Below are positions 8,467-17,969 of a stretch of 64,000 bases of DNA, piece by piece (position 1 is the stretch's first letter; each line of letters begins with the position of its first letter). The translations under genes and the position numbers were made by a program. The stretch comes from Sphingomonas sp. ATCC 31555. GTDB lineage: Bacteria; Pseudomonadota; Alphaproteobacteria; Sphingomonadales; Sphingomonadaceae. The notes beneath the pieces were generated by a model, which was given only the letters and a program-made list of their open reading frames with translations, had not been told where the DNA came from and made no database searches. The stretch spans positions 1 to 64,000 of the forward strand of contig NZ_ALBQ01000027.1 of the NCBI RefSeq assembly GCF_000282895.1, written 5' to 3'.

Positions 8467-10077
8467 TCAGGTGCGGCGTAGCCCATCAATCCTCACCACG
8501 GGAACAATGCCGAGCCCGTGGGGTAACGTAATCGTCAAACCAGCAGCGCTCTGCCGGAACGCCACATCGCCACCGCCAAGCAGCCGCGCCCGTGCCACGC
8601 GGCCGGCCTTCGGCCCCAACGCCTGCACGGTCACCGGCGCGCTCGGGGCCTTGAGGAAGAACAGGTACAGCGCGTCGCCCTTGGTGGTGAAGCGCACATC
8701 CTGTTCGGTGAAGCCTTTGAATGCGTGTTCGTTCTGCATCCCCGCGGCAAGCTGGGTCGGCCCTTCGCCATACACCTGCCACGGCCGGCTGCCGAACACG
8801 GCCTCGCCGTTGACCGCCATCCAGGCGCCGATATCGTCGAGGATCTTCTCTTCTTCCGCGTCGATCGTACCGTCGCCGCGCTGAGGTACGGAAAGCAACA
8901 GATTGCCGTTCTTTGACACCACGTCGGCCAGCCGCTGCAGCACGTCGTTCGCCGATTTATACGCCTTGTTGGTATAGAGGCTCCGTTGATAGAACCAATC
9001 GCCCAGGCAGGTGTCGGTTTGCCACGGCTCGTCCCACAGATGGTCGGAAAAGCCACGCTCGACGTCCTGCACCAGGCCGAAACGTGCATAAGGATTGAGC
9101 TTCTTGGCCGTGGCGACGACGTCGACCTTGCCGTGCCACCCGATCGAGCGGTTATAGTAATCGGCCACTGCTGCCAGTCCGATCGGGCCGAACGGCAGCT
9201 CGTAATTGTCAAAATAGCAAAAATCAGGCTTGTACTTGGTCACGAGGTCCACCTGGCGCAGCAACCATCGGCGAGCATAGTCCATGTCCCCCGGGGGCAC
9301 GGTTTCCAGCCACTGGCCGTCATGCTGCTCGTGCCACTTGCCCATTGCCTGCATCGTCTCGATGCCGTCGGGGGCGGGCATATGCTTGCCGGTGTAAAGG
9401 ATCTGAGGGTCCAGTCCCTCCCACCATTTGCCTGCGCCGTCGGCCTTGGTCAGGCGATAGGCGTCGTAGCGCTCGCCCTTGCGCACACCTTCGGCGTCAT
9501 AGCCATACGCGGTCTGGTACCAGTGCCAGCTGTGCGAGGCATGGTTGGAAACGCCGAAGCGCAGCCCGTGCGCGCGTGCCACCTTCTCCCAGGTGCCGAC
9601 CACGTCGCGCTTCGGCCCGACCCGCAGGCTGTTCCAGCCATGATGAGTACTGTCATAGCAGTCGAGATTGTCGTGATGGCAGGCCAGCGATACGAAGTAC
9701 TTGGCGCCTGCCTTGACGAAGCGCTTCATGAGACTGTCGGGGTCCCAACGCTCGGCAGTCCAGCGGTTCTGCACCTCCATGAAGCCGACATCGGCGGGAT
9801 GACCATAGGTCTTGCGATGGAAATCCGAGGCCGGGTGGCCCTGAATGTACATATGCCGCCCATACCAGTCGCCCTGCTCGGGCACCGATTGCGGCCCCCA
9901 GTGCGACCAGATGCCAAACTTCGCATCGCGAAACCAATCAGGGTAGCGGTAGTTCGCCACCAGCGAGGGCCAGTTCGCCTGAACCGGCCCCTGGGCCACA
10001 ACTTGTGCGCGCGCCACTGCCGGCAGGGCGGCCAGCCCCGCCAAAACTTCGCGACGCCGCCACCCTGATCCGATCAT
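8467..10077 (-). CDS. GH29 alpha-L-fucosidase, Tat-exported
   Basis: A 536-residue enzyme expected to release alpha-L-fucose from side chains. A twin-arginine type signal (WRRREVLAGLAALPAVARAQ) is followed by the GH29 barrel: FGIWSHWGPQSVPEQGDWYGRH (about 54-75), FVSLACHHDNLDCYDS (about 128-143) and PDFCYFDN, where D290 is the likely nucleophile. A C-terminal beta domain follows. The start is supported by GGAGG overlapping the stop of the GH31 gene, which lies 2 bp upstream, so the genes are one operon. In this setting the likely substrate is the fucosyl-galactose side chain of xyloglucan; that is inferred from neighbours, since GH29 enzymes vary in specificity. Confidence 0.9.
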   Translation of the reverse strand: MIGSGWRRREVLAGLAALPAVARAQVVAQGPVQANWPSLVANYRYPDWFRDAKFGIWSHWGPQSVPEQGDWYGRHMYIQGHPASDFHRKTYGHPADVGFMEVQNRWTAERWDPDSLMKRFVKAGAKYFVSLACHHDNLDCYDSTHHGWNSLRVGPKRDVVGTWEKVARAHGLRFGVSNHASHSWHWYQTAYGYDAEGVRKGERYDAYRLTKADGAGKWWEGLDPQILYTGKHMPAPDGIETMQAMGKWHEQHDGQWLETVPPGDMDYARRWLLRQVDLVTKYKPDFCYFDNYELPFGPIGLAAVADYYNRSIGWHGKVDVVATAKKLNPYARFGLVQDVERGFSDHLWDEPWQTDTCLGDWFYQRSLYTNKAYKSANDVLQRLADVVSKNGNLLLSVPQRGDGTIDAEEEKILDDIGAWMAVNGEAVFGSRPWQVYGEGPTQLAAGMQNEHAFKGFTEQDVRFTTKGDALYLFFLKAPSAPVTVQALGPKAGRVARARLLGGGDVAFRQSAAGLTITLPHGLGIVPVVRIDGLRRT

Positions 10078-10079
10078 TG

Positions 10080-12950
10080 CTACCTCCGCTGAACCACGAC
10101 AAGACCACCTTGATACCGAACTTCGGTATCAAAGCCATTGTCGTCAGTCACCGGCTTTCCGGCGCTCACCCACTTCACACGCAAGCTGCGGGCTGTGGGC
10201 ATGCCCGACCAGCCCTTGCCCTCGCGCGCGCCGATCGTCAGCGTGCCGGCCTTGTCGTCATAGGTCAGCGGGATGCGGCTGAACGCGCCCGACTTGTACT
10301 GTTCGCTGCGGCCGTCGTCCTCGTAAAGCGAGAACCGGCCGTTCGCGCCAGTATAGACGGTGATGGTCAGCGGGGCATCGCGCTGCTGATCGACATACTG
10401 CGTCACCGGGCCCATCGGCACGATCGCGCCGGCCTTGACGAACAGCGGCATCCTCGTTTCGGGCGCCGCCACCCCTGCGACGGTACCTCCCCGATAGGTC
10501 TTGGCGGTTGCGAAGTCGTACCAGGTGCCTGCGCCCGGGAAGTACACGGTGCGGCTGCGCGCCTTGTACTCGGTCACCGGCGCGACGAGGAAGGAATCGC
10601 CGAACATATATTGGTCGTCGATATCGCGAGCCTTCGCGTCCGCCGGGAAGTCCATTGCCATCCCGCGCATGATGCTGCCGTCCTTCATATAGGTGTCGGC
10701 GCCCAGCGTGTAGATGTACGGCATCAGCCGGTAGCGAAGCTGGTCGTACCACACCATCGACGCGCGCATCGGCGAGCCCTCGGGCGAAATCTCGTAGATC
10801 TCGCGGTACGGGAACTCGCCGTGACTGCGGAACAGCGGGCTGAACGCACCGAACTGGAACCAGCGCAGGTTGAGCTCGCGCCATTCGGCGAGGTCTTCCG
10901 GCTTCGGCGTCTTGGTCGCGAACCGGTCCTCCAGCGCGAAGCCGCCAATGTCGTGCGTCCAATTCGGGATGCCCGACATGGATGCGTTGACGCCGGCCGA
11001 AATCTGCGCGCGCAGATCATACCAGCGGCTGGCGACGTCGCCGGACCAGATTGCAGCGCCATAGCGTTGCAGCCCACCAAAACCCGAACGGGTTAGCAGA
11101 AACGGCCGCACGTCCGGTTTGAAACCGTGCCAGCCTTCGAAGAAGGCACGAGCGTTCATCAACGGATAGCTGTTGAAATACTGCTCCGCCGGCCCAATCG
11201 CGGTCGGCCCCATCGTGTCGATACGCTCTGGAATCGAAAGGTTGGAGTGCATGTCTGGTTCGCTGGCGTCGGCCCACCACGCGTCGGTGCCTAGCACGCC
11301 CAGCTTCGCCTGCACCTGCTTCCAGAAAATCCGCCGTCCTTCGGCCGAATAGGGATCGTAGAAGGTGCTGGCGTAACCCGGCCCCACCCAATCCTTGTTC
11401 CCCTGGCGCAGATTGCCCTGATAAGCGGCGCCGGCCGCATTCAGTTCCTTGTAGTTCTCGGTCGTTGGATAGAATTTCGGCCAGACCGAGATCATGAAGT
11501 TCGCGTGCTGATCGTGGACCTTCTCGATCATCGCCTTGGGATCGGCGAAGCGGGTCGGATCGAAATTGTGGCTGCCCCAGTCGTCGTCGCGCCAGTAGCG
11601 CCAGTCGAGTACGATATTGTCGAGCGGGATGTTCAGCGAACGGTACTTGTCGACCACGCCGGTCACCTCGGCGGCGGTGTCGTAGCGCTGACGCGACTGC
11701 CAGAAGCCATAGACCCATTTGGGCATCATCTCGGCCTTGCCGGTGATCTGGCGATAGCCGGCAATCACGCCGTCCAGCGTGTCGGCGGGCACGAACCAAT
11801 AGTTCTTGGCCTGGCCGACCTCGCTGGTGAACCACACCGAATGGCGGTCCTGCGCGGGCAGCGGGTCATTGTGGAGCAGCGCCATGTAGCCGGCGTTCGG
11901 CTCCCACTCGATGCGGATCTGCACCGGCTTGCCCTTGACCATCGGCAGGTCGAAATTGGCGTACCAGGGGTTCCAGTTCTGCCGCCAGCGATCGAGCACC
12001 AGCTTCCCGTCGGCATAGACTTTGTAGTAGCTCGAGCCATAGAGCTGGAACTTGTGGGTGCCGGTCACCTCCGGCTGGAGGTCGCCGGTCCACACCACCG
12101 TCTGCTTCTGCACCGCGTTGCCGGCGGTGTTCTGGCCGCCCGTCGCCGCGACGGTCTGCGCCTTGGCCGCTTCCGGCCAGTTCTTCTGGTCCTTGATGTA
12201 CTGGTAGTTGATCGTGGCTTCCTGGCGGGTGACCGCCGGTTTGCCGTCGAGGAAATATTCAGCCTTCCAGCCGGGCTTGCCGTCGCTGGAGACCTTCAGC
12301 CCCTCGCCCACCAGCGTGTAGGGCTTGGGATTGCCGAAACGGCTGATGCTCGCATTGTCCCACAGCAGACCGTAGCTGCGCGTCGAGACGACGAACGGCA
12401 CGGCGATGTCCATGTTGTGCTGGGCGAGTTCGACGTCCTCGCCATTATAGTTCATCTGCGCATTCTGGTGCTGGCCGAGGCCGTACAGCCCCTCGTCCGT
12501 GCCGCGGTTGAACTGCTGGCTGATCGAGACGAACGGCTTGCCCTCGACAGTCACCGGCTTGAACGCGGTCTGGCCGGATTCGGCGAGCAGCTCGCGGCCC
12601 TTGGCATCGGTGAAGCGGACACGGCCGGTGGCGAGCTCGACATCGGCGGTGGCGCGCTTGGCCTTCACCAGCACATGGCCATTCGCCTGGGACACCTCGA
12701 ACGCGCCGGCGGCCGGCGGATTGGGCGCCATCAGGCTGGGGGCGAGCGTGCCGGTATCGACGCCCTTGGGCAGCGCCACGACATGGAAGATGCCGTCGCC
12801 GTGCACGGTCACTTCCACCCTGGCGGCAGCGCCGCCGGTCGGTGTGACCACCACCCCGCCGTCGGTGCGGCTATAGCCGTTTTCCTGCGCCGCCTGCGCC
12901 GACGTCATCGCGCTGCCTGCCAGCAGCGCCGCAATCCAAACCCTCTTCAT
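10080..12950 (-). CDS. GH31 alpha-xylosidase-type enzyme with PA14 insert
   Basis: A 956-residue exported glycosidase. The signal peptide is MKRVWIAALLAGSAMTSAQA. Then come the N-terminal beta domain (about 30-225), a PA14 domain inserted at about 228-385 (WTGDLQPEVTGTHKFQLYG), and the GH31 barrel with LDNIVLDWRYW, the nucleophile D561 in WWADASEPDMH and the acid/base D638 in WSGDVASRW. C-terminal beta domains follow. The PA14 insert and motifs match the xyloglucan-side-chain alpha-xylosidases typified by Cellvibrio Xyl31A. I placed the start at ATG 12950, where the signal peptide begins; the open frame upstream is out-of-gene sequence. It sits 35 bp downstream of the GH35 gene. Confidence 0.92.
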   Translation of the reverse strand: MKRVWIAALLAGSAMTSAQAAQENGYSRTDGGVVVTPTGGAAARVEVTVHGDGIFHVVALPKGVDTGTLAPSLMAPNPPAAGAFEVSQANGHVLVKAKRATADVELATGRVRFTDAKGRELLAESGQTAFKPVTVEGKPFVSISQQFNRGTDEGLYGLGQHQNAQMNYNGEDVELAQHNMDIAVPFVVSTRSYGLLWDNASISRFGNPKPYTLVGEGLKVSSDGKPGWKAEYFLDGKPAVTRQEATINYQYIKDQKNWPEAAKAQTVAATGGQNTAGNAVQKQTVVWTGDLQPEVTGTHKFQLYGSSYYKVYADGKLVLDRWRQNWNPWYANFDLPMVKGKPVQIRIEWEPNAGYMALLHNDPLPAQDRHSVWFTSEVGQAKNYWFVPADTLDGVIAGYRQITGKAEMMPKWVYGFWQSRQRYDTAAEVTGVVDKYRSLNIPLDNIVLDWRYWRDDDWGSHNFDPTRFADPKAMIEKVHDQHANFMISVWPKFYPTTENYKELNAAGAAYQGNLRQGNKDWVGPGYASTFYDPYSAEGRRIFWKQVQAKLGVLGTDAWWADASEPDMHSNLSIPERIDTMGPTAIGPAEQYFNSYPLMNARAFFEGWHGFKPDVRPFLLTRSGFGGLQRYGAAIWSGDVASRWYDLRAQISAGVNASMSGIPNWTHDIGGFALEDRFATKTPKPEDLAEWRELNLRWFQFGAFSPLFRSHGEFPYREIYEISPEGSPMRASMVWYDQLRYRLMPYIYTLGADTYMKDGSIMRGMAMDFPADAKARDIDDQYMFGDSFLVAPVTEYKARSRTVYFPGAGTWYDFATAKTYRGGTVAGVAAPETRMPLFVKAGAIVPMGPVTQYVDQQRDAPLTITVYTGANGRFSLYEDDGRSEQYKSGAFSRIPLTYDDKAGTLTIGAREGKGWSGMPTARSLRVKWVSAGKPVTDDNGFDTEVRYQGGLVVVQRR

Positions 12951-12985
12951 GCCCAAACCTCCTGCGTTTCTTCTATTTCTGCCGC

Positions 12986-14617
12986 TCAACGATAGCGGCC
13001 CATGGTAACCTTCAGAACCTGTGGTCGATCGATCAGGTTGAGCCCGTAATCGGTCTGGTCGCCGTTCCAGATTCGCGTCGTCTGCCACTTGCCGTCGACG
13101 AAAGTTCCTTCCTCGGCTCGCAGCATGATGCCGTTGGGAGCGCTGCCTTCCGCTGCCGAGAAGGTGACGCGGACATGGTCGCCCACCACCAGGAACTCGT
13201 TGTCGGAAAGCTGCGCGACGGCCACGCCGCCGATCTTCTCCGCGCCCCAGGGTGCGGGATCGGTCTTGAGGAAGGTCCACTCCTTCATGCCGAACTGCCA
13301 CTCGCCCCAGCTGGCGGTGATCTGCCAGCCGCCCAGCGTGGTGCTGCGCGGCTTGTTGTCGTCCGGCTTGGCCACGCCCCAGGTCGGGCGGGTATAGGCG
13401 ATACGTGCCCAGTCCCGCGCGATGCTGCCCAGCGTGCGATAGGGCAGCGCGAAGGCATCCACCGTCGCCGGATCGAGGTCGCGCGCGCCGAGCGGGAAGT
13501 TGAAATAGCCCGTCGCGTCCATCCCGAACGGCGCGAAGCCGATCGCGCCGCGGCCCAGCGCCTCGTAGAAGAAGCGGGCGAAATCGCGCGCGTTACCGAT
13601 CTCCGGCACCATCAGCGCGTTATCGGGACGGGCATATTTTTCGAGGTAGAGCGAGACGTTCTCGCTGCTGCGATCGTAGAGATCAGGTGCGGCGAAATCG
13701 AGCGCCGGGGCGGCTGCCTTCCAGATGTCCAGCACATCCTGCTGCGGCCCGCCGCTCGCTACACCGCTAGGGTCGGGCACGTTGGAGGGGCCGGCGAGCG
13801 CCGCATTTACATACATCGGCAGCGCCTTCACCGCCTTCCCCGCCGCCGCGATCGCATTGACGTAGCGTGCGACGTACCAGCTGTTGAACGCGCGGTCCGC
13901 CTGCGCGCCGAACGCTTGGCTCCAGGTACCGCGCTTGCCAGTCTTCTTCGCGAGTTCGACCGGGATGGTCTGCCCGAACAGCCGGTTGCCCTCGGCCGAA
14001 TAATCGCGGGGGTTGCGATAGCTGCCGGTTTCGTTCTCCGGTTGGACGAGGATCACGGTGTTCTGCGGATCATGGTCGCGCAAATACTCCATCACTTTGA
14101 CGAAAGCGCGCGTATCGGCCTTCAGCGTCTCCACGCCATGCGCGCTCAGCACACCATGATCCTTGCCGTCGCGCGTCTTCATCCGCGGGAAGCGCTGCGC
14201 GTCCAACTTCACCCAATCGGGGGTGTAGCTATAGCTCGTGTTTTTCCAGGTTCCGAACCACAGCAGGACCACGCGCTTGTCGTGCGCGCGCGCCTGATCG
14301 AGCAGTGTCTGCAAGAAACTGAGGTCGAACTGCCCCTCGCGCGGCTCCACCTGCTGCCAGGCGATCGGCACTTCCACGGTGTTGGCGTGGATGCGGTCCA
14401 GCACCTCCCAGGTGGTGGCCAGCGGCTCGGCGTAGTTGCTCGAATTGTTCACCTGCGCGCCCAGCATCAGGAACGGCGCGCCGTCGACGATCAGCGCATG
14501 GCGCCCGTTCTTCGTCTGAATGTGCGGCACCGGCGTGGCAGTCTGCGCCATCACTGCCAGCGGCGCGCCCGAGAGCAGCGCCGCAAGCGCCGCGCCATGA
14601 ATGCGCAATGGTTTCAT
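12986..14617 (-). CDS. GH35 beta-galactosidase, xyloglucan type
   Basis: A 543-residue exported enzyme. The signal peptide ends at AVMAQ (about residue 25). The barrel has FLMLGAQVNNSSNYAEPL, the acid/base E196 in VQPENETGSY and the likely nucleophile E339 in LMVPEIGNA, followed by a DUF5597-type C-terminal domain. This is the Bgl35A-like subgroup that removes galactose from xyloglucan side chains. The ATG overlaps the TGA of the GH74 gene (ATGA), with GGGGAGAGGAA just upstream, so translation is coupled. Confidence 0.9.
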   Translation of the reverse strand: MKPLRIHGAALAALLSGAPLAVMAQTATPVPHIQTKNGRHALIVDGAPFLMLGAQVNNSSNYAEPLATTWEVLDRIHANTVEVPIAWQQVEPREGQFDLSFLQTLLDQARAHDKRVVLLWFGTWKNTSYSYTPDWVKLDAQRFPRMKTRDGKDHGVLSAHGVETLKADTRAFVKVMEYLRDHDPQNTVILVQPENETGSYRNPRDYSAEGNRLFGQTIPVELAKKTGKRGTWSQAFGAQADRAFNSWYVARYVNAIAAAGKAVKALPMYVNAALAGPSNVPDPSGVASGGPQQDVLDIWKAAAPALDFAAPDLYDRSSENVSLYLEKYARPDNALMVPEIGNARDFARFFYEALGRGAIGFAPFGMDATGYFNFPLGARDLDPATVDAFALPYRTLGSIARDWARIAYTRPTWGVAKPDDNKPRSTTLGGWQITASWGEWQFGMKEWTFLKTDPAPWGAEKIGGVAVAQLSDNEFLVVGDHVRVTFSAAEGSAPNGIMLRAEEGTFVDGKWQTTRIWNGDQTDYGLNLIDRPQVLKVTMGRYR

Positions 14618-16821
14618 TTCCTCTCCCCTGCCGGATCGCCATAGAACAGTCCGCGCCCGTCAGTGCCGAGATATACCCGGCCCGCGATGCGCGGGTCACC
14701 TGAAATCACACGAAATCGCAGGCCCCATTGGTGCCCGTCATCGTTGATCCGCATCCATTTTTTCCCAAGATCGTCGGAGCGCCAGACCGCACGCAGCCCG
14801 TCCATCGTGCCAACGGCAAACAGCGTCGGCACCCGCCCGCTGCCCTTGCCGAGCCCGAACAGATCGACCTGCAGGGCGCCGCTGGCGGGCTGGAACGATG
14901 CGCCTTCATCTGTGCTGCGCCAAAGCTGCCCCCCGAGCTTGAGCCAGAGCTCGCCCGCCACGAACGGCGAAGCGATCAGCGTCGACTGTTGCTCGCGGTT
15001 ATGGATGCGCGCTGCCGACAGGTTCGCCGGCAGGCCGTGGCCTCGCAGCGCCACAAAATGCGCACCGCCATCACGCGAGCCGAGCAGTTGCGCGTCGGTC
15101 ACGGCATAGAAGCGCCCGGGATCGACCTTGTCGGCGGTCGCCCGCGTGTTGCCCGGCAAGCCTTCCACCCGCACCCAGCTTTTGCCGCCGTCGCGCGTCA
15201 GCATAGGTTCGGGCGCCGCCACCAACATCGCGCTGCCGTCCGCCGATACACTGACCGCCGCTTCGCCGTTTAGGTCAGCACGCGCCGGCGGACTGCCCAT
15301 CGCCGGTACCTTCACCGGCACCCAGCTCCGACCACCATCTTCCGACCGACCGAGCGAGGCATCCCGCGGCCGGTTGGCGTAGAGACTGCCGCTGCGCACG
15401 ATCACGTTCGGCTTCAGCCCGGCATAATCGAGGGTGTTGGTGTTCGACAGATACGGGTTCGCGAAAGTCGGCTGCGGCGACGTCGCAAAGTCATCGTGCA
15501 CGAAACCGCCCAGGTCCCCGAAGCCGGAAACCAGATGCGCACCACCCGTCGGGGAACTCAGCGTGATGATCGCCGTCTGCTCGATGCCACGCACCCAGGG
15601 TGCCCATTGGATCGTGGCGGCGCCAAGCGTCGACGTCGCATATACAGTCGCGCCGGTAGTATAGACGATGTGCGCAGGATCGAACGGATCGATCGCAAGA
15701 CCGGTGATCCAGTGGCCGAAGTCGGCACCCTTTCCCTCGTGTAGCAGGAACGGCGACGCCGAAACATCACGGCGGCTTTTGGGCCCCAGATCGGTCCAGT
15801 GCGCCCCGCCGTCGCGCGACAGCCATAGCGTGTCCCCCAGGCGATAGCGATCCAGCGTGCTGATCGCGATGATTCCCGTTGCGGAGGCAGCCACTGCGAC
15901 ACCCAGGATGCCGCCCTCTTGATGATCGGGTGGCGTGACTGCCTGTCCCTTGCCCTCGGGCGAGAAGCGCCACAGCGCGCCTTGCAGCGCGTCGCTCTGC
16001 CCGATGCCATTGGCGTAGCCGACGTAGAGCGTCCCATCCTTGGTGATGGCGGCCTTTACGGCCAGCATTTCCGGCGCGGGCCCGGAAACCGCTATCCAGC
16101 TTTTTCCGCCATCTTCAGAGCGATAGAGATGCATGGCGCCGGGATCTGCGACGCCTGCCCAGATTCGCTTCGAACCCTGATCGGCCGTGCCGCTAGTGGG
16201 ATCGAACACCACGAATGCCACGCCGCCATGGGTCTGGCGCGGCGCCGGCGTGCCTAGCCCCGACAGCGGAAACGACGAAACCTTGTTCCAATGCGCACCC
16301 GCATCATCGCTCCGCCACAGGCCGTCGTGCCGCGATCCGAAGAACAAGGTGCTGGTGCGGTTCGGGTCTACCGCCAGGCGCTCGCCGAGCCCCCGGCCCG
16401 CTTCGTTGCCGCCCATTTCGAACGGCACCGGCGTCACACGCCACGTCTTGCCCCGATCGGCCGAGCGCAGGATCGCCGCCGGCGCGCGTGCGCTCATCCC
16501 TGCAGCCATGTACACGATTGCCGGGTCGCGCGGATCGGGCGCAATGCTCTCAATCCCCATATAGCTGGATACGGCATTGGAATCCTGCAGCGGCACCCAA
16601 CGCATTGCCACCGAATCCCAGCGATAGGCCCCGCCCATGTCCGTGCGCAGATAGGCAAGGCCCCGCTCGGCCGGGCTGAAGACGATGCCCGGCGCATAAC
16701 CCCCGGCACCCACCGTCACATTGGTCCAGCGATAGGGGGTGGCCTTCTGCGCCAGCGCAATAGCAGGCGCGGCCGAAACGGCCAGCACCGCAAGCATGCC
16801 AAGCGACATGAAACGCCCCAT
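14614..16821 (-). CDS. GH74 endo-xyloglucanase
   Basis: A 735-residue exported backbone-cleaving enzyme. The signal peptide runs to AIALAQ (about residue 25). Two seven-bladed propellers follow, built from BNR-type repeats (RSADRGKTW, RSDDAGAHW, RSEDGGKSW, LSRDGGAHW, RSEDGGRSW, RSTDEGASF). The two GH74 catalytic Asp residues are visible: D61 in LRTDMGGAYRW and D436 in GFGDLGGFVHDD. I chose ATG 16821, directly preceded by GGGAGGGAGAGGA, over the longer frame. It is the first gene of the leftward GH74-GH35-GH31-GH29 operon and makes the strongest case that the locus targets xyloglucan. Confidence 0.93.
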   Translation of the reverse strand: MGRFMSLGMLAVLAVSAAPAIALAQKATPYRWTNVTVGAGGYAPGIVFSPAERGLAYLRTDMGGAYRWDSVAMRWVPLQDSNAVSSYMGIESIAPDPRDPAIVYMAAGMSARAPAAILRSADRGKTWRVTPVPFEMGGNEAGRGLGERLAVDPNRTSTLFFGSRHDGLWRSDDAGAHWNKVSSFPLSGLGTPAPRQTHGGVAFVVFDPTSGTADQGSKRIWAGVADPGAMHLYRSEDGGKSWIAVSGPAPEMLAVKAAITKDGTLYVGYANGIGQSDALQGALWRFSPEGKGQAVTPPDHQEGGILGVAVAASATGIIAISTLDRYRLGDTLWLSRDGGAHWTDLGPKSRRDVSASPFLLHEGKGADFGHWITGLAIDPFDPAHIVYTTGATVYATSTLGAATIQWAPWVRGIEQTAIITLSSPTGGAHLVSGFGDLGGFVHDDFATSPQPTFANPYLSNTNTLDYAGLKPNVIVRSGSLYANRPRDASLGRSEDGGRSWVPVKVPAMGSPPARADLNGEAAVSVSADGSAMLVAAPEPMLTRDGGKSWVRVEGLPGNTRATADKVDPGRFYAVTDAQLLGSRDGGAHFVALRGHGLPANLSAARIHNREQQSTLIASPFVAGELWLKLGGQLWRSTDEGASFQPASGALQVDLFGLGKGSGRVPTLFAVGTMDGLRAVWRSDDLGKKWMRINDDGHQWGLRFRVISGDPRIAGRVYLGTDGRGLFYGDPAGERK

Positions 16822-16874
16822 TCCTCTCCCTCCCGCATCCGACAACGTTGCCGGTTTACGATCCGTCGTGGACA

Positions 16875-16887
16875 GGTTAGCGCTACC
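16875..16887. promoter_or_regulatory. TAGCGCTA operator candidate between the divergent glycosidase and esterase genes
   Basis: GGTTAGCGCTACC lies in the 173-bp gap between the leftward GH74 operon and the rightward esterase. The TAGCGCTA core (16878-16885) is a perfect palindrome and resembles operators of LacI-family sugar regulators in alphaproteobacteria, including the xylose-responsive type in Caulobacter. No regulator gene lies in the window. Confidence 0.5.
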
Positions 16888-16994
16888 AGCAGCAGAAAGA
16901 AACCGCTGATCTGAAAATTACTTTTACAGATGGATGCATGCTACAATAGGCGCCAATCCTGTTTGGCATCGCGGACACCGGGGAGGAAAAGACG

Positions 16995-17969
16995 ATGACA
17001 CAGCACCTTGATCGCCGGCACTTGCTGGCCGGTATGGCCGCCGCAGCCGGCGCCGCCGCGCTGCCCGCCCAGGCGTTCCAGGCAGTCGCCGAAGACGTGC
17101 TGCCACTTTGGCCGGATTCGCCGCCAGGCGCCCCGGCGACGTTGCCCACCCCCAAATTCGACCAACGCTCGAAGGATCCGGCGTTTAACGATCGCTGGCT
17201 AACCGGAATCGGCCGCCCATCGCTGACCGTGCGGCGCCCGCCCCAGCCCAATGGCACTGCAGTGATGCTCATTCCCGGCGGCGGCTATGGCTTTCTTGCC
17301 ATCGACAACGAGGGCGAGGAACAGGCCCGTTGGCTCAACGCCATCGGGGTGACTGCGTTCATCCTTCACTATCGCCTTCCCACCGAAGGGTGGAGCAACC
17401 GATCGATCGTCCCGCTCGCAGACGCGCAACGCGCGCTGCGCCTGATCCGCGCTTCGGCCACGCGCTATGGCGTGGATGCCAAGCGCGTACTGACGCTTGG
17501 ATTTTCGGCCGGCGGCCATCTCGCCGGCAGCCTTGCAACTCGCCATGCAGAGCGCGTTTACGCGCCGGTTGACGCGGCCGACCAGCAATCCGCACGCCCC
17601 GATCTCGCCGGCCTGATTTATCCGGTGGTCAGCCTGTCGGCATCGTTCACGCACGGCGGATCCCGCGACAATCTTTTCGGCACTGCCGCCGATCCTAAAG
17701 CGCTCAGCCAGGCTTCGGTGGAGAATCGTGTAACCGGTGACACCCCGCCGCTCTTCCTCGCCCATGCCAGCGACGACGGGCTGGTGCCGATCGCCAACAG
17801 CTTGGCACTGTACCAGGCGGCTCTGGCCACGCAGTGCCCTTCCGAACTCCACGCCTTCGATCAGGGCGGCCACGGCTTCGGCGTTCGCCTGCAAAAAACA
17901 GTACCCGCCGCCGCTTGGCCGACATTGTTCGCAGCCTATGCGCGACGCAGCGGTGTTCTGGCAGCATGA
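16995..17969 (+). CDS. Alpha/beta-hydrolase esterase, Tat-exported (probable acetyl esterase)
   Basis: A 324-residue exported hydrolase. A Tat-type signal (DRRHLLAGMAAAAGAAALPAQA) is followed by an alpha/beta-hydrolase fold: oxyanion stretch MLIPGGGYGF (91-100), nucleophile elbow LGFSAGGHLAG with S171, HASDDGLVP carrying the acid, and GGHGFG with the catalytic His. The family resembles BD-FAE/XynB-like acetyl esterases. Beside GH74, GH35 and GH31 it probably deacetylates plant xyloglucan, whose galactosyl or backbone residues are often O-acetylated. GGGAGGAAAAGACG precedes the ATG. It starts a rightward unit divergent from the glycosidase operon. Confidence 0.85.
   Translation: MTQHLDRRHLLAGMAAAAGAAALPAQAFQAVAEDVLPLWPDSPPGAPATLPTPKFDQRSKDPAFNDRWLTGIGRPSLTVRRPPQPNGTAVMLIPGGGYGFLAIDNEGEEQARWLNAIGVTAFILHYRLPTEGWSNRSIVPLADAQRALRLIRASATRYGVDAKRVLTLGFSAGGHLAGSLATRHAERVYAPVDAADQQSARPDLAGLIYPVVSLSASFTHGGSRDNLFGTAADPKALSQASVENRVTGDTPPLFLAHASDDGLVPIANSLALYQAALATQCPSELHAFDQGGHGFGVRLQKTVPAAAWPTLFAAYARRSGVLAA

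Noticed and set aside
11505-12995. Long plus-strand frame (496 codons) across the GH31 gene
   Set aside because: Antisense shadow of GH31; the minus strand has full catalytic motifs. The frames at 13175-14644, 19078-20856 and 34777-36501 were rejected for the same reason.
12951-13301. Upstream extension of the GH31 frame
   Set aside because: The signal peptide starts at ATG 12950, and the extension is an off-frame reading of the GH35 3' end.
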